A stretch of DNA of 64,000 nucleotides from Neoceratodus forsteri (lineage: Eukaryota; Chordata; Ceratodontiformes; Ceratodontidae). The notes beneath the pieces are model-generated. The model searched no databases, was not told the origin of the DNA, and was given only the letters and a program-made list of their open reading frames with translations. The stretch covers positions 605,340,501-605,404,500 of the forward strand of contig JADMNL010000023.1 in assembly GCA_016271365.2 (NCBI GenBank), read 5' to 3'. Of the stretch, positions 10,013-21,950 are shown in pieces. A program made the translations under genes and the position numbers. The number at the start of each line of letters is the position of its first letter. Position 1 is the stretch's first letter.

Positions 10013-13000
10013 GTAACATAGAAACATAGAAACATAGAATTTGACGGCGAATAAGGACCGCTTGGCCCACCCAGTCTGCCCATTTTCCTACCTACTGGAT
10101 AAGCTGCAGATCCTAGTTAACCAGCAGCCTACTTCTTCCTACCCCACCCCAGAATTGCCTTATGACTGTCCCATGCATGCTTGAATTCCACCACTGATTT
10201 TGACTCCACAACCTCCTCCGGAAGGCCATTCCATGCATCCACAACCCTCTCTGTGAAAAAATACTTCCTTAAATTACCTCTGAGCCGCCCCCTCTATCTT
10301 CAAATTGTGCCGTCTTGTTCTTGCACACCTCTTTTTTTGAAAGATGCTACCCTCTTGGACTTTGTTGATTCCCTTGAGGTACTTGAAAGTTTCTATCATG
10401 TCCCCCCTCTCCCTCCTTTCCTCGAGGCTATACATATTAAGCTCCTTAAGTCTCTCTTCATATGTCTTCCGGTGCAGACCCTGCACCATTTTAGTTGCCC
10501 TCCTCTGGACAGCTTCCATCCTGTCTATGTCTTGAGATTGGGTCTCCAGAACTGCACACAGTACTCAGATGGGATCTCACCAGCTGTCTGTACAGAGGAT
10601 AATAACTTCCTGTTTTCTACTGGTGATGCCTCTGCCTATGCATCCCAGTATCCCCTAGCCCTCCTTGCTGCCTTCTCACATTGCTTGCCCACCTTTAGGT
10701 CATCTGATATGACTACCCCCAGGTCCCTTTCCATTTTGTTGTTGTTAGTATCTCACCCCCATTGTGTACTCTTCCCTGGGTTTTGTTTCCCAGGTGCATT
10801 ACCTGCACTTCTTAGCATTGAATCTAAGCTGCCATACATTTGACCATTCCTCTAACCTTGCCAAGTCCCTTCTCATCCTTTCCACCCCACCCTGTGCATC
10901 AACTCTGTTGCAGATCTTAGTGTCATCTGCAAAGACATACTTTTCCTTCCAGTCCTTCTGCAATGTAAAGCATATAAAGACATTGAAGAGGACTGGTCCT
11001 AATCTGAACCCTACGGTACCCGCTAGTAACCCTCCTTTCTTCTGGTGGACTCCATTTACTATTACTCTCTGTGTCCTATTCTCCAGCCAATTCTTTACCC
11101 AGGCTGTCATCTTGGGACCCACTCCCAGGCTGGCTAACTTATATATTAATCTTTTTGTGGGACTGTGTCAAATGCCTTGCTAAAGTCTGGGTAGGCCATG
11201 TCCACAGCCCTCCTGATCTACTACTTTGGTCACCCAGTCAAAGAAATCTATCAGATTCGTCTGGCGACGACCTTCCGCTGTGAATCCATGCTGCCTGGGG
11301 TCCTGTGCCCTTCTGACCTCTAGATCTGCGACAATTCTTTCCTTTAGAAGTGATTCCATCATTTTCCCTATCACTGAGGTTAAACTAACAGGTCTATAGT
11401 TTCCTGCTTCTGCCTTGTTCCCACTTTTGTGAAGGGGAATCACATCTGCCCTCCTCCAGTCCTCGGGTACCACCCCATCCTCCCATGATTTGTTAAAGAG
11501 GGTAGTCAGTGGTGTCACTAGTTCTACCCTTAGTTCTTTTAGAATTCTGGGATGAATCCCATCAGGCCCCATTGCTTTGTCCACCTTCAGTTTTAGAGTT
11601 CTTTCAGAACCCTTTCTTCTGTAAATGGGCTGGTATCAACTTCTGTATCCAGAGTGTTACTACTGTTTGTTTATGTACCTCCCTCTTCCTTTGTAAATAC
11701 TGAGCAAAATATTTGTTTAGTATCTCTGCCTTTTCACATTCTCCCTCTGCCACCCTCCTCCCTTTATTAAGCCTCACTATCCCTCCCTTGGTCTTCCTTT
11801 GCTCCTGATGTACCTATAAAAGGTTTTATTCCCCTTCTTAACTGAGTTGGCTATCTTTTCCTCGGTTTGGGCCTTTGCTGTTCTGACTGCCTTCCCAGCC
11901 TCCTTTTGCTTTAACTGATACAGTTCTCTGTCCTGCTCCTGCTGCGATTCCTTGTACTTCCTGAATGCTTTCTTTTTCTCTTGAACCTTCACTGCCACTT
12001 TCTTTGAGAACCATAGTGGTTTCTTACATCGTCTTGTTTTGTTTATTTGCTTCACACAAAGGCTCGTTACCTCTGTGATGGCAGTTTTTATTATTCCCAT
12101 TGTTCTTCCACCCTCCCTTCCGCCCATTTGCTAGTGCATTCCTTAGGCACTCACCCATTTTGGCAAAGTCAGCCCTCCTAAAGTCCAGTACTTTTGTCTT
12201 TGTATGGCTTGACTCTATTGCTGTGTTTATTGTGAACCATACTGTTCGATGGTCGCTAGTTCCCAGATGGCTACCCACTCATCTGTGATCCTCTCTCCAT
12301 CTCCATTTGAGAGTTTCAAGTCTAATATTGCTCCCTCTCAGTGGGCTCCAGTACTAGTTGTCTAAGGCATGCCCTGGAGGGCATCTAGAATAACTGCACT
12401 CTTCTCAAGTGGCAGCTGCAACTGCGCCTCCAGTTAACATCTGGCATATTCAGATCACCATCAGCAATATCTTCCTTTTTCTGCCATTCTAAGTATACTT
12501 TCTATCATTTCCTTGTCCACTTCCTCCCCTGAGAAGAGTCTGTACTCTAACCCTTGTACGGATTGTGGTGCCATTGCCTGTCTCCAAATTTACCCACAGT
12601 GCTTCTTCTCCTCCCTGTTTACCCTTTTGTTCTGTTGCTTTTATTCCTTCCCTATGTAAATAACTACTCCTCCCCATCTTTTACCCTCCCTGTCCCTCCT
12701 GTAGATAGTGTATCCTGGTATGTTTACATCCCAGTCATGGTTTTGTGTGTACCATGTTTCTGTGACTGTCACGATATCCAGATGTTCCTCCTCCATCAAG
12801 GCCACTAATTCAGGAAGCTTGTTACCTAGACTACGGGCATTGGTACTCATTGCTCTCCATTTTTGATGGCCTTACCTTCTGTTGCAGCATCCCCACTAAC
12901 CGTTCTACCTTGGTCTTTTTCTCATTTAGTACCCTGTTTTGTAGGGAGGCTGGGATTTTTCTGCTGCTTGTCAGTGCCTCCCCCATTGACTAGTTTAAAA

Positions 13001-13150
13001 GCTTGCCAATGAAGCATTTAAACCGATTGCTCAAAAGACTTGTTCCCTTCCTGGACAGATGCAGACCATCCTGCCAGTATAGGCTGGTGTCCCTTCAGGT
13101 GGAACCCCAGTCCCCAATGAAGCCAAACCCCTGTGCTCCGCACCATTTTT
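10013..13150 (-). mobile_element. CR1 LINE, copy b
   Basis: A 3.1-kb CR1 of the same family as copies a and c, again minus strand, again with the short ATTCTATG-type 3' end (plus strand 10013-10040) and again truncated inside the ORF1 esterase segment. It lies inside the L1-A reverse transcriptase. The 4-bp duplication ttca (10009-10012 and 13151-13154) frames it, and removing one ttca plus the element restores the L1 reading frame exactly. Confidence 0.92.
10274..12850 (-). pseudogene. CR1-b ORF2 (endonuclease-RT), broken
   Basis: Endonuclease with VTVTETWY and WDVNIPGYTIYRR (12850-12641), a decayed stretch with the SDHRTVWFTI block (12278-11777), then RT with MGPDGIHPRILKEL, YRPVSLTSVIGK and MMESLLKERI (11584-11180) and FADDTKICNRVD near 11122-10799. 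The C-terminal end (10519-10274) carries the YLKGINKVQEGSIFQKKR block. Many small deletions break the frame. The last part of ORF1, with DGLHLSRKGT, lies at about 13150-13010, just upstream. Confidence 0.85.
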
Positions 13151-13154
13151 TTCA

Positions 13155-14890
13155 AACAGTAGTTTCCTGATGTTATGATATGACTGCCTACCACAAACGA
13201 ACCCTGTCTGGTCTGGGTGAATCAATTTCGGCAACAGCTGGTCTAATCTACCAGCGAGCACCTTGGCCAGGATCTTGGCATCACAGTTCAGGAGGGAGAC
13301 TGGGTGGTACGAGACACAATTCAATAAGTCCTTACCCTGTTTGGGTATTAGACAGATCACCGCCTCCGAGAAAGAGCCAGGTTGGGTCCCCCCCTCCCAG
13401 GTCTCCTGAAACACCTTCTGCAGAGGTTTGACCACCTGACCCTGCAATGCTCTATAAAATTCTATAGGGTAATCATCAGGACCACTTGCCTTCCCTATTT
13501 TCAGCTGCTGAATTGCCTCCCTTATTTCTTTTTCCATGATCTCTTTACCCAATATCTTACATTGGTCCTGAGAGACCTTGGGTAAGTCAAGCCTATCTAG
13601 AAAGGCCCGGGCCTGCTCCTCTGTGCCTTCACACTCTGAGGTGTATAGCTCCTGATAAAATTGTTCAAATCTCTTTTCTGTATCACTCTTCCTACTTACT
13701 ACTGCTCCAGTTTTGGTTCTAATGCCAGGAATTCTCATCAGTGTTCAACCCCCTTTTATAAGTCTGATTAACAGTGGGCCCAGCTTATTTCCCCATTCAA
13801 AAAATGTATTTTTAGCAAAAAAGCAGGAAATATGTGCCTCAGTCAAAGTATGAGCATTTAGTACCTCCCTTGCTGCTATAAGTTGTTTAAGGACTTCTTC
13901 CCTGGGGTCTATGGCTGAAAATAATTCCAACTTTTTCACTTTCTCCAATAAATCTTCCCTTTTCTGCTTCTGACCTTTTTTATGCTTAGCCACATACCCT
14001 ATGATGGCTCCTCGGAGTATCGCCTTCCCAGCCTCCCAGTAAATCCCTGCCGATTCCACTGATCCTTCATTATGTAATTTATATTCTCTCCATTTGTCTT
14101 TTAAGAACTCAAGAAACTCCTTGTTGTTCAGGAGGTATCTGGGGAATTTCCATGGTGGAGGGGCAGACCTCTCAGCTGAAAAAAAGCACTCCAGTGAGAC
14201 CATGGCATGATCTGAAACATATATTGGACTATGCTGTACCTTCCCAACCCTGTGCTCCCAGCCCTAGGAATGTAAAGATAGTCCAAGTTAATTCATGATT
14301 TGTCTGGTTGCAATAAAATGTATATTCCTTAGCTCCAGGGTTCGCTGTTCTCCAGCTATCGACCATGTCCAGCTCTGCCATTCCCTGGTTCCACCTCCTT
14401 ACCCCGGCTTAGTCCCATCCCCACCCCTGCGAGTGATCCAAAACCAGGTACATGGTAACATTAAAGTCCTCCCATTATTAACCCCTCAAATTTTTCTCTT
14501 ATCAGAAGGTCTATTATTTGTTGATAAAAATGCTGGTCAAACTGAGCCGGGGTATAGACACTCCCCACTGTAATTTTTTCTCCAAAGAGGGCACCCTCAA
14601 TGAATACATACCTCCCCTCCTTGGGGTCAGCAGCCACTCTGGATATTTGTAAGGGGAGGTGCCTATGAATTAAAACTGCTACCCCTCACTTATGAGAATT
14701 ATATGAAGCTGCAAAGCAATCACCTACCCAACTGACCACTGATTTCTGATGCTCTCATTGTGTGAGGTGAGTTTCCTACAACAAGGCAATCTACACTCCC
14801 TTCTTCCTTAATGCAGATAGTACCCTCTTCCTCTTAATTGGTGTGGAGAAGCCCCTAATATTCCAAGAGACTATTTTCACTGGGGCCTGA
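13155..14890 (-). pseudogene. L1-A ORF2, endonuclease and N-terminal RT half
   Basis: The endonuclease begins with KIVSWNIRGFSTPIKRKRV near 14885 and has a degenerate LL-ETHLTQ block (the Gln codon is now TAG) and several stops. The linker (14203-13745) includes ASAKAILRG-like GKAILRGAIIGYVAKHKKG. The RT starts at 13738-13160 with F-QFYQELYTS, IGKASGPDDYPIEFYRAL, EAVICLIPKQGKD, ILAKVLAGRL and DQTGFVCGRQSYHNIRKLL. The frame runs into CR1-b at 13154 and continues at 10008. Start chosen from the endonuclease motif, since the true initiator is not clear. Confidence 0.85.
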
Positions 14891-15950
14891 CTACTCATTT
14901 GTAATCAGCAGTATTGTCCCTTTGCTCCTCCATGTTGTTCCTCCGCATAACAGACTCCTGTTCATTTGAAGACCAGTGCTCCTCCCACTACAGTGTATCC
15001 ACATCACCCTCAGGATGTCATAAAAACACTTTAACATACAAACACAGTTAACCCATGTAAACATGCATGCCCCCCTCCCAATAACGTACTCTTAAGATTC
15101 TTTCCCTCTTAGCATACTCCTTGAAAAGGAAGTCTACAGCCAAGATATAACCTATAGAACAAGACCCCCCAAGGAACACACATTACCAACACAACTTGGG
15201 TTCCTTACCCCCTCATACTGCCCCTTGAAACTTGTTGCAAACCTGTTGCACCCCCTAACATAGCGTAGACTCAAGTTCGAGCCCCGAGTCCTAGCTTCCA
15301 TAATTATTAAAAATTCACAGCCCTCTTCCTTGAAGCAACCCCAAACATCCAACAGCCTTCTAAATCTGCAAACTTATAAACTCACCATAGTTATCTATAG
15401 CCAGACTGCCAGGCGGTACCCAAGCTCCCCCCACAGTCAAAACCTTCTGCCACCTCCATACCATGGCAGGCCTCATCTTATATTATTCCCATGTCCCCAA
15501 CATGGCACAGAGCATCACAAGCCCGGACCGCCCCCACACAACCCCGACACAGTGAGAGGCAAGCAGTGCATCAGTCCATTCCAATGTTCTCCAGCCTGAC
15601 CCAGGATGTGGTAAGTGGAACCGGGGCCCACGAAAAGAATTAAGACACTGGTCCATGAACCCCCCCACCCCCAGGCCTACCATATCCACACTCCTCCTGT
15701 TCTCCATCTTCCACAGGACAGTCCCTCACTCCACACTATGCAGAAGGCAGGGCCATGTAGATCACAATTCTTCTCCCAAACCCGGGACATGTCCTGTACA
15801 AATACTGCTCTGTGCCACATCCAGGGCAGTCAGGGGTTAGATAGATGCAAGAGCAAAAGTCCACGGCGAAAATGGGAAACATTTCCAAAGCATTGCCATC
15901 CTGAGAGTCTGACCACCTGTAATAGACTGAAACAAGCCACAACAATACGT
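14891..15950. other. L1-A inter-ORF region
   Basis: About 1.06 kb between the end of ORF1 and the endonuclease, long for an L1 spacer. Short open stretches on both strands show no recognisable protein. It may hold the decayed start of ORF2, or an old insertion whose ends I cannot find. Confidence 0.5.
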
Positions 15951-16996
15951 TTAGAGTTCCATAATGTCCTTCCACAGTGCAGTAACCACAAATCTCCTGT
16001 ACATCCTGGTGTATCTTCCCCCTAGCAGACCACTCAGCCTGCCTTCTTCTTTAGCTCTGCCACAAACTTCTCGGCTTTCTCCATATCCCGGAAGGAATAT
16101 ATAGCTCCCTCTGACTTTATCTTCAAAGTAGCTGGGTATATTAAAAAAATGCTTTGTTTTCATGTCCCTAAGCTGGGCCATCACCTGCCCAAAGGCCCTC
16201 CGATGTTGTTGCACTCGAGTAGAGTAATCCTGAAGCAGGAACAGACGTGCACCCTCGTACTTCAATTCAGGGAGATTACGATAGGCAGCCAAAACTTTCT
16301 CCCGATCTTGGTAGATGTGGAAATGAAATACATTCTGCCGGGGCAGTTGCCCCGCTGGTGTTCTAGGTGCAACAGCTTGGTGTGCCCTCTCAAGTTTGAG
16401 CCTGGTTCCCCCTCACTTGTAGGCCCAGCACAAAATTCCATCACCGAGGATCCCTCACTTCCATCAGGGAGCCCTCTAATGTGCAGGTTGAGCCTCCTGT
16501 GATAGTTCTCCTGGTAATCCAGGAGGTCTTTGGTTTCCTAGAGCTCCTTCTCTAAAGTTGCAGTCCACTGCGAGAGAGGGTCGGCTATGTCCTCCAGTTG
16601 AGACACCCATTCCTCAGCCTCCACGATGCGAGCTGCTTGTGTTTCTGTTTGCTCCACCATTGATTGCAGTCGGAAATCCAGTGTGGTCTCCAATTTAGTT
16701 AATCGGGCTTCTAAGGCTGTCATCAGTTGTTCTGTAACCTCTCAGCCCAAGGACGTCATTTCAGCTGCAGAAAGAGAATTGTTGTCCCTTGCCAGGGCCT
16801 GGGCACTGGCCCCTTGCCTCCTATTACTTTTCCTGGCTCCTTTGTTGGTTTTGCTTGAGCTGCCAGTCAGGTACTCATCCATCCTTGCAGATTTATCCTT
16901 TCTCTCAAGAGAGATGTTGGTTATGTCTTTACGAATGGTAGGATTGTAATAGATTTTATTGCTGGGACCCGGGAGCTGCGAAAAACGCGTCCTCAC
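15951..16996 (-). pseudogene. L1-A ORF1 (RNA-binding chaperone), broken
   Basis: This is the L1 ORF1 nucleic-acid chaperone that coats the element RNA. The N-terminal part (Met near 16996) is basic and polar. A coiled coil follows (MTALEARLTKLETTLDFRLQ), then the RRM-like part with NLHIRGLP, then the C-terminal domain with VLAAYRNL, KYEGARLFLLQDYS and VQQHRRAF, the hallmark of L1 ORF1. One TGA after SLG (near 16742), a stop near 16538 and a frame change near 16290 break it. Length in total is close to the usual 330-350 codons. Confidence 0.85.
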
Positions 16997-17022
16997 AGCA
17001 GGCTGCTCATTAGCCCCCCCAC

Positions 17023-17034
17023 ACTAATTAGGTG
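17023..17034. repeat. Right target duplication of L1-A
   Basis: actaattaggtg, identical to 7675-7686, adjoining the 5' end of the minus-strand L1-A. Confidence 0.9.
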
Positions 17035-17639
17035 TAATACAGGGATAAACTCACTTTGCTGAAAACCAGACTAATTATATTTAAAAATATATGAAGGTAT
17101 ACAGAGTTTAATAAGATACATTCCAATTAAATAGTTTAAATTAAAATATCATATTAAATTATAGGGTTCGTAAAGAATAATGAGAGAGCATAAGTGATAT
17201 GAAAAATAGATATACGACAGAGTATACGGAATTTAAAAATAGAGTTTTTAGGAATAGTAACCACAAGTTAAGGACTAGGAGAGCTAGCTATAATAACACA
17301 ATAATTTAGACAGACTACAGGGTTAAAAGGAGAAAAGAGGGAGACTGCACTCTCCCAACTTAAACTCAGTCTTAGCGTCGGAGTGTTCAGAGTTTGGAAA
17401 TAGGTTTAAGGTCCAGCTCCAATTATTTTCACCAGAGTGGCAAAATGCATCACCAGAGTTGTTCTCACTATACCACATTATGATTTAACAGTTACTTCTC
17501 CACTCCACTCCACTGCATCAATACTTCATCACTAACACCTCCTTACTCCACCACTTATCTTCTCCCTCATCTGTCTTCACTATTCAAATCTTCCTCAAAT
17601 TTCTTATCACCTTTAGCATGTTAATGCAATTTCGAAGCT
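17035..17639. other. Unassigned sequence
   Basis: AT-rich to about 17300, then a mixed stretch of short pyrimidine-rich runs. No ORF or named repeat is visible. The right part could be the decayed 3' end of the Tx1-like element. Confidence 0.4.
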
Positions 17640-17899
17640 TCAGGTGAAATGTACACTATGGAACATGCAGATTCCTACAGCCCTCCGCAAGGACAATTTG
17701 TCTCTCTCTGACACTCCACTGGACTGGCTTTTCCACCACCAGAAGTCCAGTACCTGTAACCGGGAACGAAACCGGAAAAAGCACTACCACAGTTCCAGTC
17801 AGGCAACACAAGAAAGTCTGGAAAGGATAGTGAATGCACTAACCATTTAAGGCAACAGTGGCATACCTGTAATAGTATGGGAAAAAGCCTTGAGTGTCC

Positions 17900-20620
17900 C
17901 TGCTGTTGTGGCTACTCCTCAGCTCACACAGCGCACAATCACCATCTTGGAATTCTCACAATTAAAAAGAAGAAATATGGGCAATAACGGTGTTTTTATC
18001 AGATACACTTGTTTTTCATTTTGAAATGGTCATGGAGGACCAGGCAGCTATCAGCCATTCACCCTTCTGTAGTGTATGCTCCCAATTGCTAAGTGCCAAG
18101 CTGCAGCAACTAAAAGTGACCCCCAACATTTTAATATCCGTGGTTACTAGTGGAACATACCCCAAATGCATCTGACCAAGCCCCACCATCCGACCCAGAA
18201 CTAGCTCCTTGCTCTTACAGACATTTATGCATGCCCCTGAGAGGGAAGAAAATCATTCCAACAGGTGCCAAGAGGCATCCCAGCAGGCAGTATCCACCAG
18301 ACAAAGAACAATATCATATGGGTGTTTACCTTCAGTGGCTCCGTCTGTGCAGAAGTCTAAATACAGTGGATGAGTGGGGAGGGGGAGATATTCTGCAACA
18401 AAATGTCCAAACAGAAGACATAAAGGAGAGGGCTTAACAGAAAACCTTGCCATAACCCCTGTAAAATTATGATTTGGTTTCCCAGGAATCCATTAATCAA
18501 TGAAAAAAAATGAGCACATCAGTATAGAAATTGAATCCATAAAATAAACTGGTGAGGTACCCCTTGAAAGGCAAGGGACTGGAACAAAAACTCATGAGAG
18601 AACCTTCTCCTGGTCTATTGAGACAAGAAACACATGGGCCATGTCCATGTTTCCTCTGGTAACCAGTCCCTAGAGTCAAATCAGATTATCACTGATATGT
18701 CATCCTAGAATGGAACAAGACTGACATGGTGATATTGTCTTAGCAGCAATCACACTCAACCACCATACCAGGATCTTTGCAAGGATCTTTAAGTCAGTAT
18801 TGAGAAAGAAGAGAAATTGGTCCCCAAATGCCTACAATTGGCACAATCACCCTTCTTATACAATAATATTAAAATATCTTGAAACAACTCTTGGGGAGCT
18901 GTTAAAATAGTCAACATAACATTGAAAACCTCTTGAAGAATTATTGAGAGGCGAACAGAGAAACAAATATAAAACTCTGACCCAAGGCCATCTGGACAAG
19001 GGGCTGTTTTTGGTCTCAGTGATTTCAATGCTGTTTCCACCTCTGCTGACCTAATTGGTGCTAAGATCATCTGTTGGTCCACAACAGTCACCAGGTTAGT
19101 CAAAGAAGGTCCTAAAAAAATCACTGAATGTAGGAAGAGGGGTGCCAAGGAAGGCCCGCAAACTACTTTCAACAGTTGCTACTGTGCTGAACGTTTGCTC
19201 CTGACCCAGTACATCTTGGAGTGAGGTAATGATTTTAGAGTGGAACCCCTCCTGGCAATGTTTAAAAATACCTAGGGTCAATGTTGTGTCAGTTGTACCA
19301 TGTTTTTATTCCAAACGCAGAGACCGTGCCCTGTCATACAGATACTTATGTCATCCTTCAAAGTGTTGATTTGGGATTTATAGGAGATCCATTTCATAGT
19401 TTGTAAAGAAAGGAGGTGAGAAAGTTGTGATCTAAGCTGTAAATACTTGAAATATGAAGTGTGGCCTTTAGTCGTCCCTGCAGTCCGAAAAGTCTTTTAA
19501 AGTCCATTTTTGTGTCCACCCACCAATCCACTAAGGAATCATAACAAATCGCCACCGACCTATGAGCTTAAAATAGTTCTATATACTGGGAAACAACCAT
19601 AGGATCATCCAGCAAAGAACCATTAAGCTTTCAATACCCTTTCCCCAATGACTGTCTTATCCCCAAGCCAAGTTTAACATTCACCACGCAATGATTGGAC
19701 ATGGCAGAAGTCACTGTCTGGGCAGCAAGAACCCTACCACCTGGGGAAACAAAGAGATAGTCAGTCCTGCTGGAAAAAGTATCCCTATGGTAAGTGTGTC
19801 CCCCTTGAGGGTGTATGCTTCTGTAGGCATCCTGTAGACCAGTTGTGGCTATCATCTGTTGTAAGTATGTTGTATGACAAAAAAAGTTTTTGCGTCCTAC
19901 CAGTTTCATCCTGCAAATCCCAGGGGTAATTAAAATCCCCACCAAGAATAATAAATTTAGCTGTGAATAGGTAAGATTGCAATATTGTAAATAAAGCTAC
20001 GCTGGATGCCTTGGTTTGTGGCACATTTTTTTCTTTTTTTATTTTAGTCTTTTGGTAACCAGGTAAAACCCACTAGGCACAAGTGCCTGTTTTCAGGGGT
20101 GACCTGGGAGCACTGGGTGGTTAAGTGACTTGCTCAGAGTCACACAGTATGCAAGTGGAGGTTGTGAGAATCAAACTCAGCTCTGGTCTGCTGGATGTAT
20201 CAAGCTCATTCACACCTCATTCCTCTAACCTCTAGGCTATACTGCCAGCCCACATATACCACTCCAAATCTTATGGGGCAATCATGCAAAAGGACATCTG
20301 AAAGTAACACCCTACCAGGTTCCACATCCATCATCTGTAATATTTGAACAGAAAGAGAGTGGAACAAAATACCCACCCCAGAACATGGATTCACCCCCAT
20401 GGACCAACCCAACAATCCCCAGGGCCAAGCCTTTCATGCCTGATAGACAGTGGCAGTGGTATTTAATCTGGTATCCTGCAGGAAAAGGACCTGGGCACCA
20501 GAAGAACTCAATGCCGTAAAGGTAGTCAGTCATCTCCTAAAATTCTTAATGCTATTTACATTTAAAGTAAGGACCTTTAGCACCAAAGTAGTAGTAGAAG
20601 ACATGACTAAAAAAAGGAAA
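17900..20620 (-). pseudogene. Tx1-like ORF2 (endonuclease-RT), broken
   Basis: Start placed at the Met-Ser-Ser run near 20603, just before LKVLTLNVNSIKN, the N-terminal endonuclease motif. LFLQDTRL gives the second block. After the SINE the frame resumes with FIILGGDFNYPWDLQDETGR (20024 on), GLQDAYRSIHPQ and TYHRDTFSSRTDYLFVS (to 19631). The RT starts near 19172 with EVETALKSL and PDGLGSEFY, then LLYKKGD, a DQEK block near 18640, and GLWQGFLLSPLLYVFCLD near 18450. The YADD box is not intact. Stops and indels are frequent. Together with ORF1 this matches the Tx1 order. Confidence 0.72.
20027..20250 (-). mobile_element. tRNA-derived SINE with LINE-like 3' tail
   Basis: On the minus strand the head reads tagcctagagg, a perfect fit to the pol III A box (TRGYNNARNNG). 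About 60 bases later comes gagtttgattctc, close to the B box. A body similar to MIR follows (tgtgtgactctgagcaagtcacttaa), and then gtgctcccaggtcacccctg, agtgggttttacctggttac and an A-rich end. The 5-bp cacat repeats at 20022-20026 and 20251-20255. The tail matches the 3' end of the LINE at 51321. It sits in the Tx1-like endonuclease. Confidence 0.8.
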
Positions 20621-20664
20621 AGAAAGAAAACATAAAAAAAGATCATAACAGAAAATCGATGCTA

Positions 20665-21933
20665 TCAGAGTCTTTTTTTCCTCGTCTTCCTCTTTGCAAG
20701 CTGGACATCTGCAATGTCAACCTCAATATCAGAAAGTTCCTTATGAGAGGAAGGAATCAAGGAAGCTTCTGAGTCATCATTTTCCTCTGTAGCCTGCCCC
20801 TGCAGGGCAGAATAAGTGTTGCAAGTCAACATGGTGTCCTTACGCAATACCTTTGAAAGTGGAGTGGAATGGGAGCTTCTCCATTTCCCAGTGACAACAG
20901 GTAAAGCCATCAGAAGGAGGTGCAGGAGGAAACATCCCAGGGGACTGCTGCTCAGCGGAAACTTCTATCAGAGGAGAAGAAGTAGACTCCTGAAGGATGG
21001 TCTGGTGGGCCGCCACCAAGCAAGTGGCAAGGGACATTGGACAGCTGAAGTAGAAGGTACAGTGGCAGCTGGAGAGGGGAGGACAGTAACAGGCATAGCC
21101 TCAGATGGCAGTTCTGGGACTAGAAAAGCTGGAGCCGAGTCTTGAGCTACCACTCAGTCCATCACCAAGGAATCCACCACATGGATTTGTGCAGCACTCT
21201 TGATCATAATAGGTGCCTTTGTTGTGGACAGCCTAGGGACATTTCCCAAAGGAGTGACTCAGCTCATCGCAGAAGTTACACCTGACTAGGTTGGGACATT
21301 AGTGACTGGAGTGCCCAGTCCCTAAACACAATTCACACACCAGCATGTCATAGGTATTGCTGAGGTGGGATAAGGAGTCACACCTGTGACAGGCCTTCAG
21401 CTGGCCAGCATAGAAGCAAAAACCCCTATCACAACTGATGTAAAAGCTACTGGGAAGATATTGGATGCTCACATCCATTGTTCAGCATTTTACCTTGATC
21501 TTCCACCCACAGTCTAAATATGGTTAGTGTCTAAGATGGGATGAGGGTGGTCAGTAACATCTGCCTGCTGCTTTACCTAATGTGAAATTTCAAAGATATT
21601 AACTCCTTCATTTTTATAAAGCACTGTAGTGGATTTTATGGAGGGTTTTGTCAGGGGAATAGCAATAAATGGTGTCCACAAAGGAGACATCTTAATCAAA
21701 TTATATTTCACTCCAAAATGATCCAAAAGGTGTAGAGGTCAGATGCTAAAATTGAACTGGGTGTCACCTGAGGTATGGATGAGGGCAAAAATCTCTGCAG
21801 CCAAAAACCTTAGGGAATCCTTTAACAGTTTGTGTGCCACATAGACCTTATTCAGAAGATCTTCAAGGCCACCTTTGTAATCCAGGTGAAGCCATTTACC
21901 CAACTCTCCTAGGTTATAAAATAAGCTTGCCAT
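20665..21933 (-). pseudogene. Tx1-like ORF1 (zinc-knuckle protein), broken
   Basis: Start at the Met near 21933 (MASLFYNLGELGKWLHL); the first 64 codons are open. Further on, SIQYLPSSFYIS-CDRGFCFYAGQ leads into three zinc-finger-like blocks at about 21430-21240: CHRC...H, CELCLGTGHSSH(stop)C and CNFCDELSHSFGKC. The latter two are classical CX2CX4HX4C knuckles, though the second has a stop at its fifth position from the end. The C-terminal stretch (20910-20665) has SALQGQATEENDDSE and ends in the basic KRKTRKKRL. This arrangement is typical of Tx1 ORF1. Confidence 0.72.
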
Positions 21934-21950
21934 TCAAAATGGAGCCTAAG

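Larger units (their letters stand above)
7687..17022 (-). mobile_element. Full-length L1-clade LINE (L1-A)
   Basis: A complete L1-type retrotransposon in reverse orientation: 5' end with a G-run and gctaatgagcagcc near 17020, ORF1 (16996-15951), an inter-ORF region, ORF2 (about 14890 to 8000) and a 3' UTR ending in AATAAA (7708-7713 on the opposite strand) and an A-tail (7689-7697). It is bounded by a perfect 12-bp target duplication. Without CR1-b (3.1 kb) the element is about 6.2 kb, a normal L1 length. Stops and frameshifts in both ORFs show it is dead. It resembles the L1/Tx1-like lineages of amphibians and fishes more than mammalian L1, but clade placement needs a tree. Confidence 0.92.
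17640..21950 (-). mobile_element. Tx1-like LINE
   Basis: A second L1-superfamily element, but of the Tx1 type: ORF1 has zinc knuckles (21430-21240) and ORF2 follows about 30 bases downstream. ORF2 shows endonuclease, RT and part of the thumb. A SINE interrupts the endonuclease. No target duplication was found. The 3' end is decayed, so the left limit is approximate, and the 5' limit is set by the first Met of ORF1. Confidence 0.75.

Noticed and set aside
20160..20250. A tRNA gene, from the good A and B boxes
   Set aside because: The boxes belong to the head of a SINE with body and tail; no cloverleaf with a proper anticodon arm can be drawn, and the head is repeated at 23661 and 28750.
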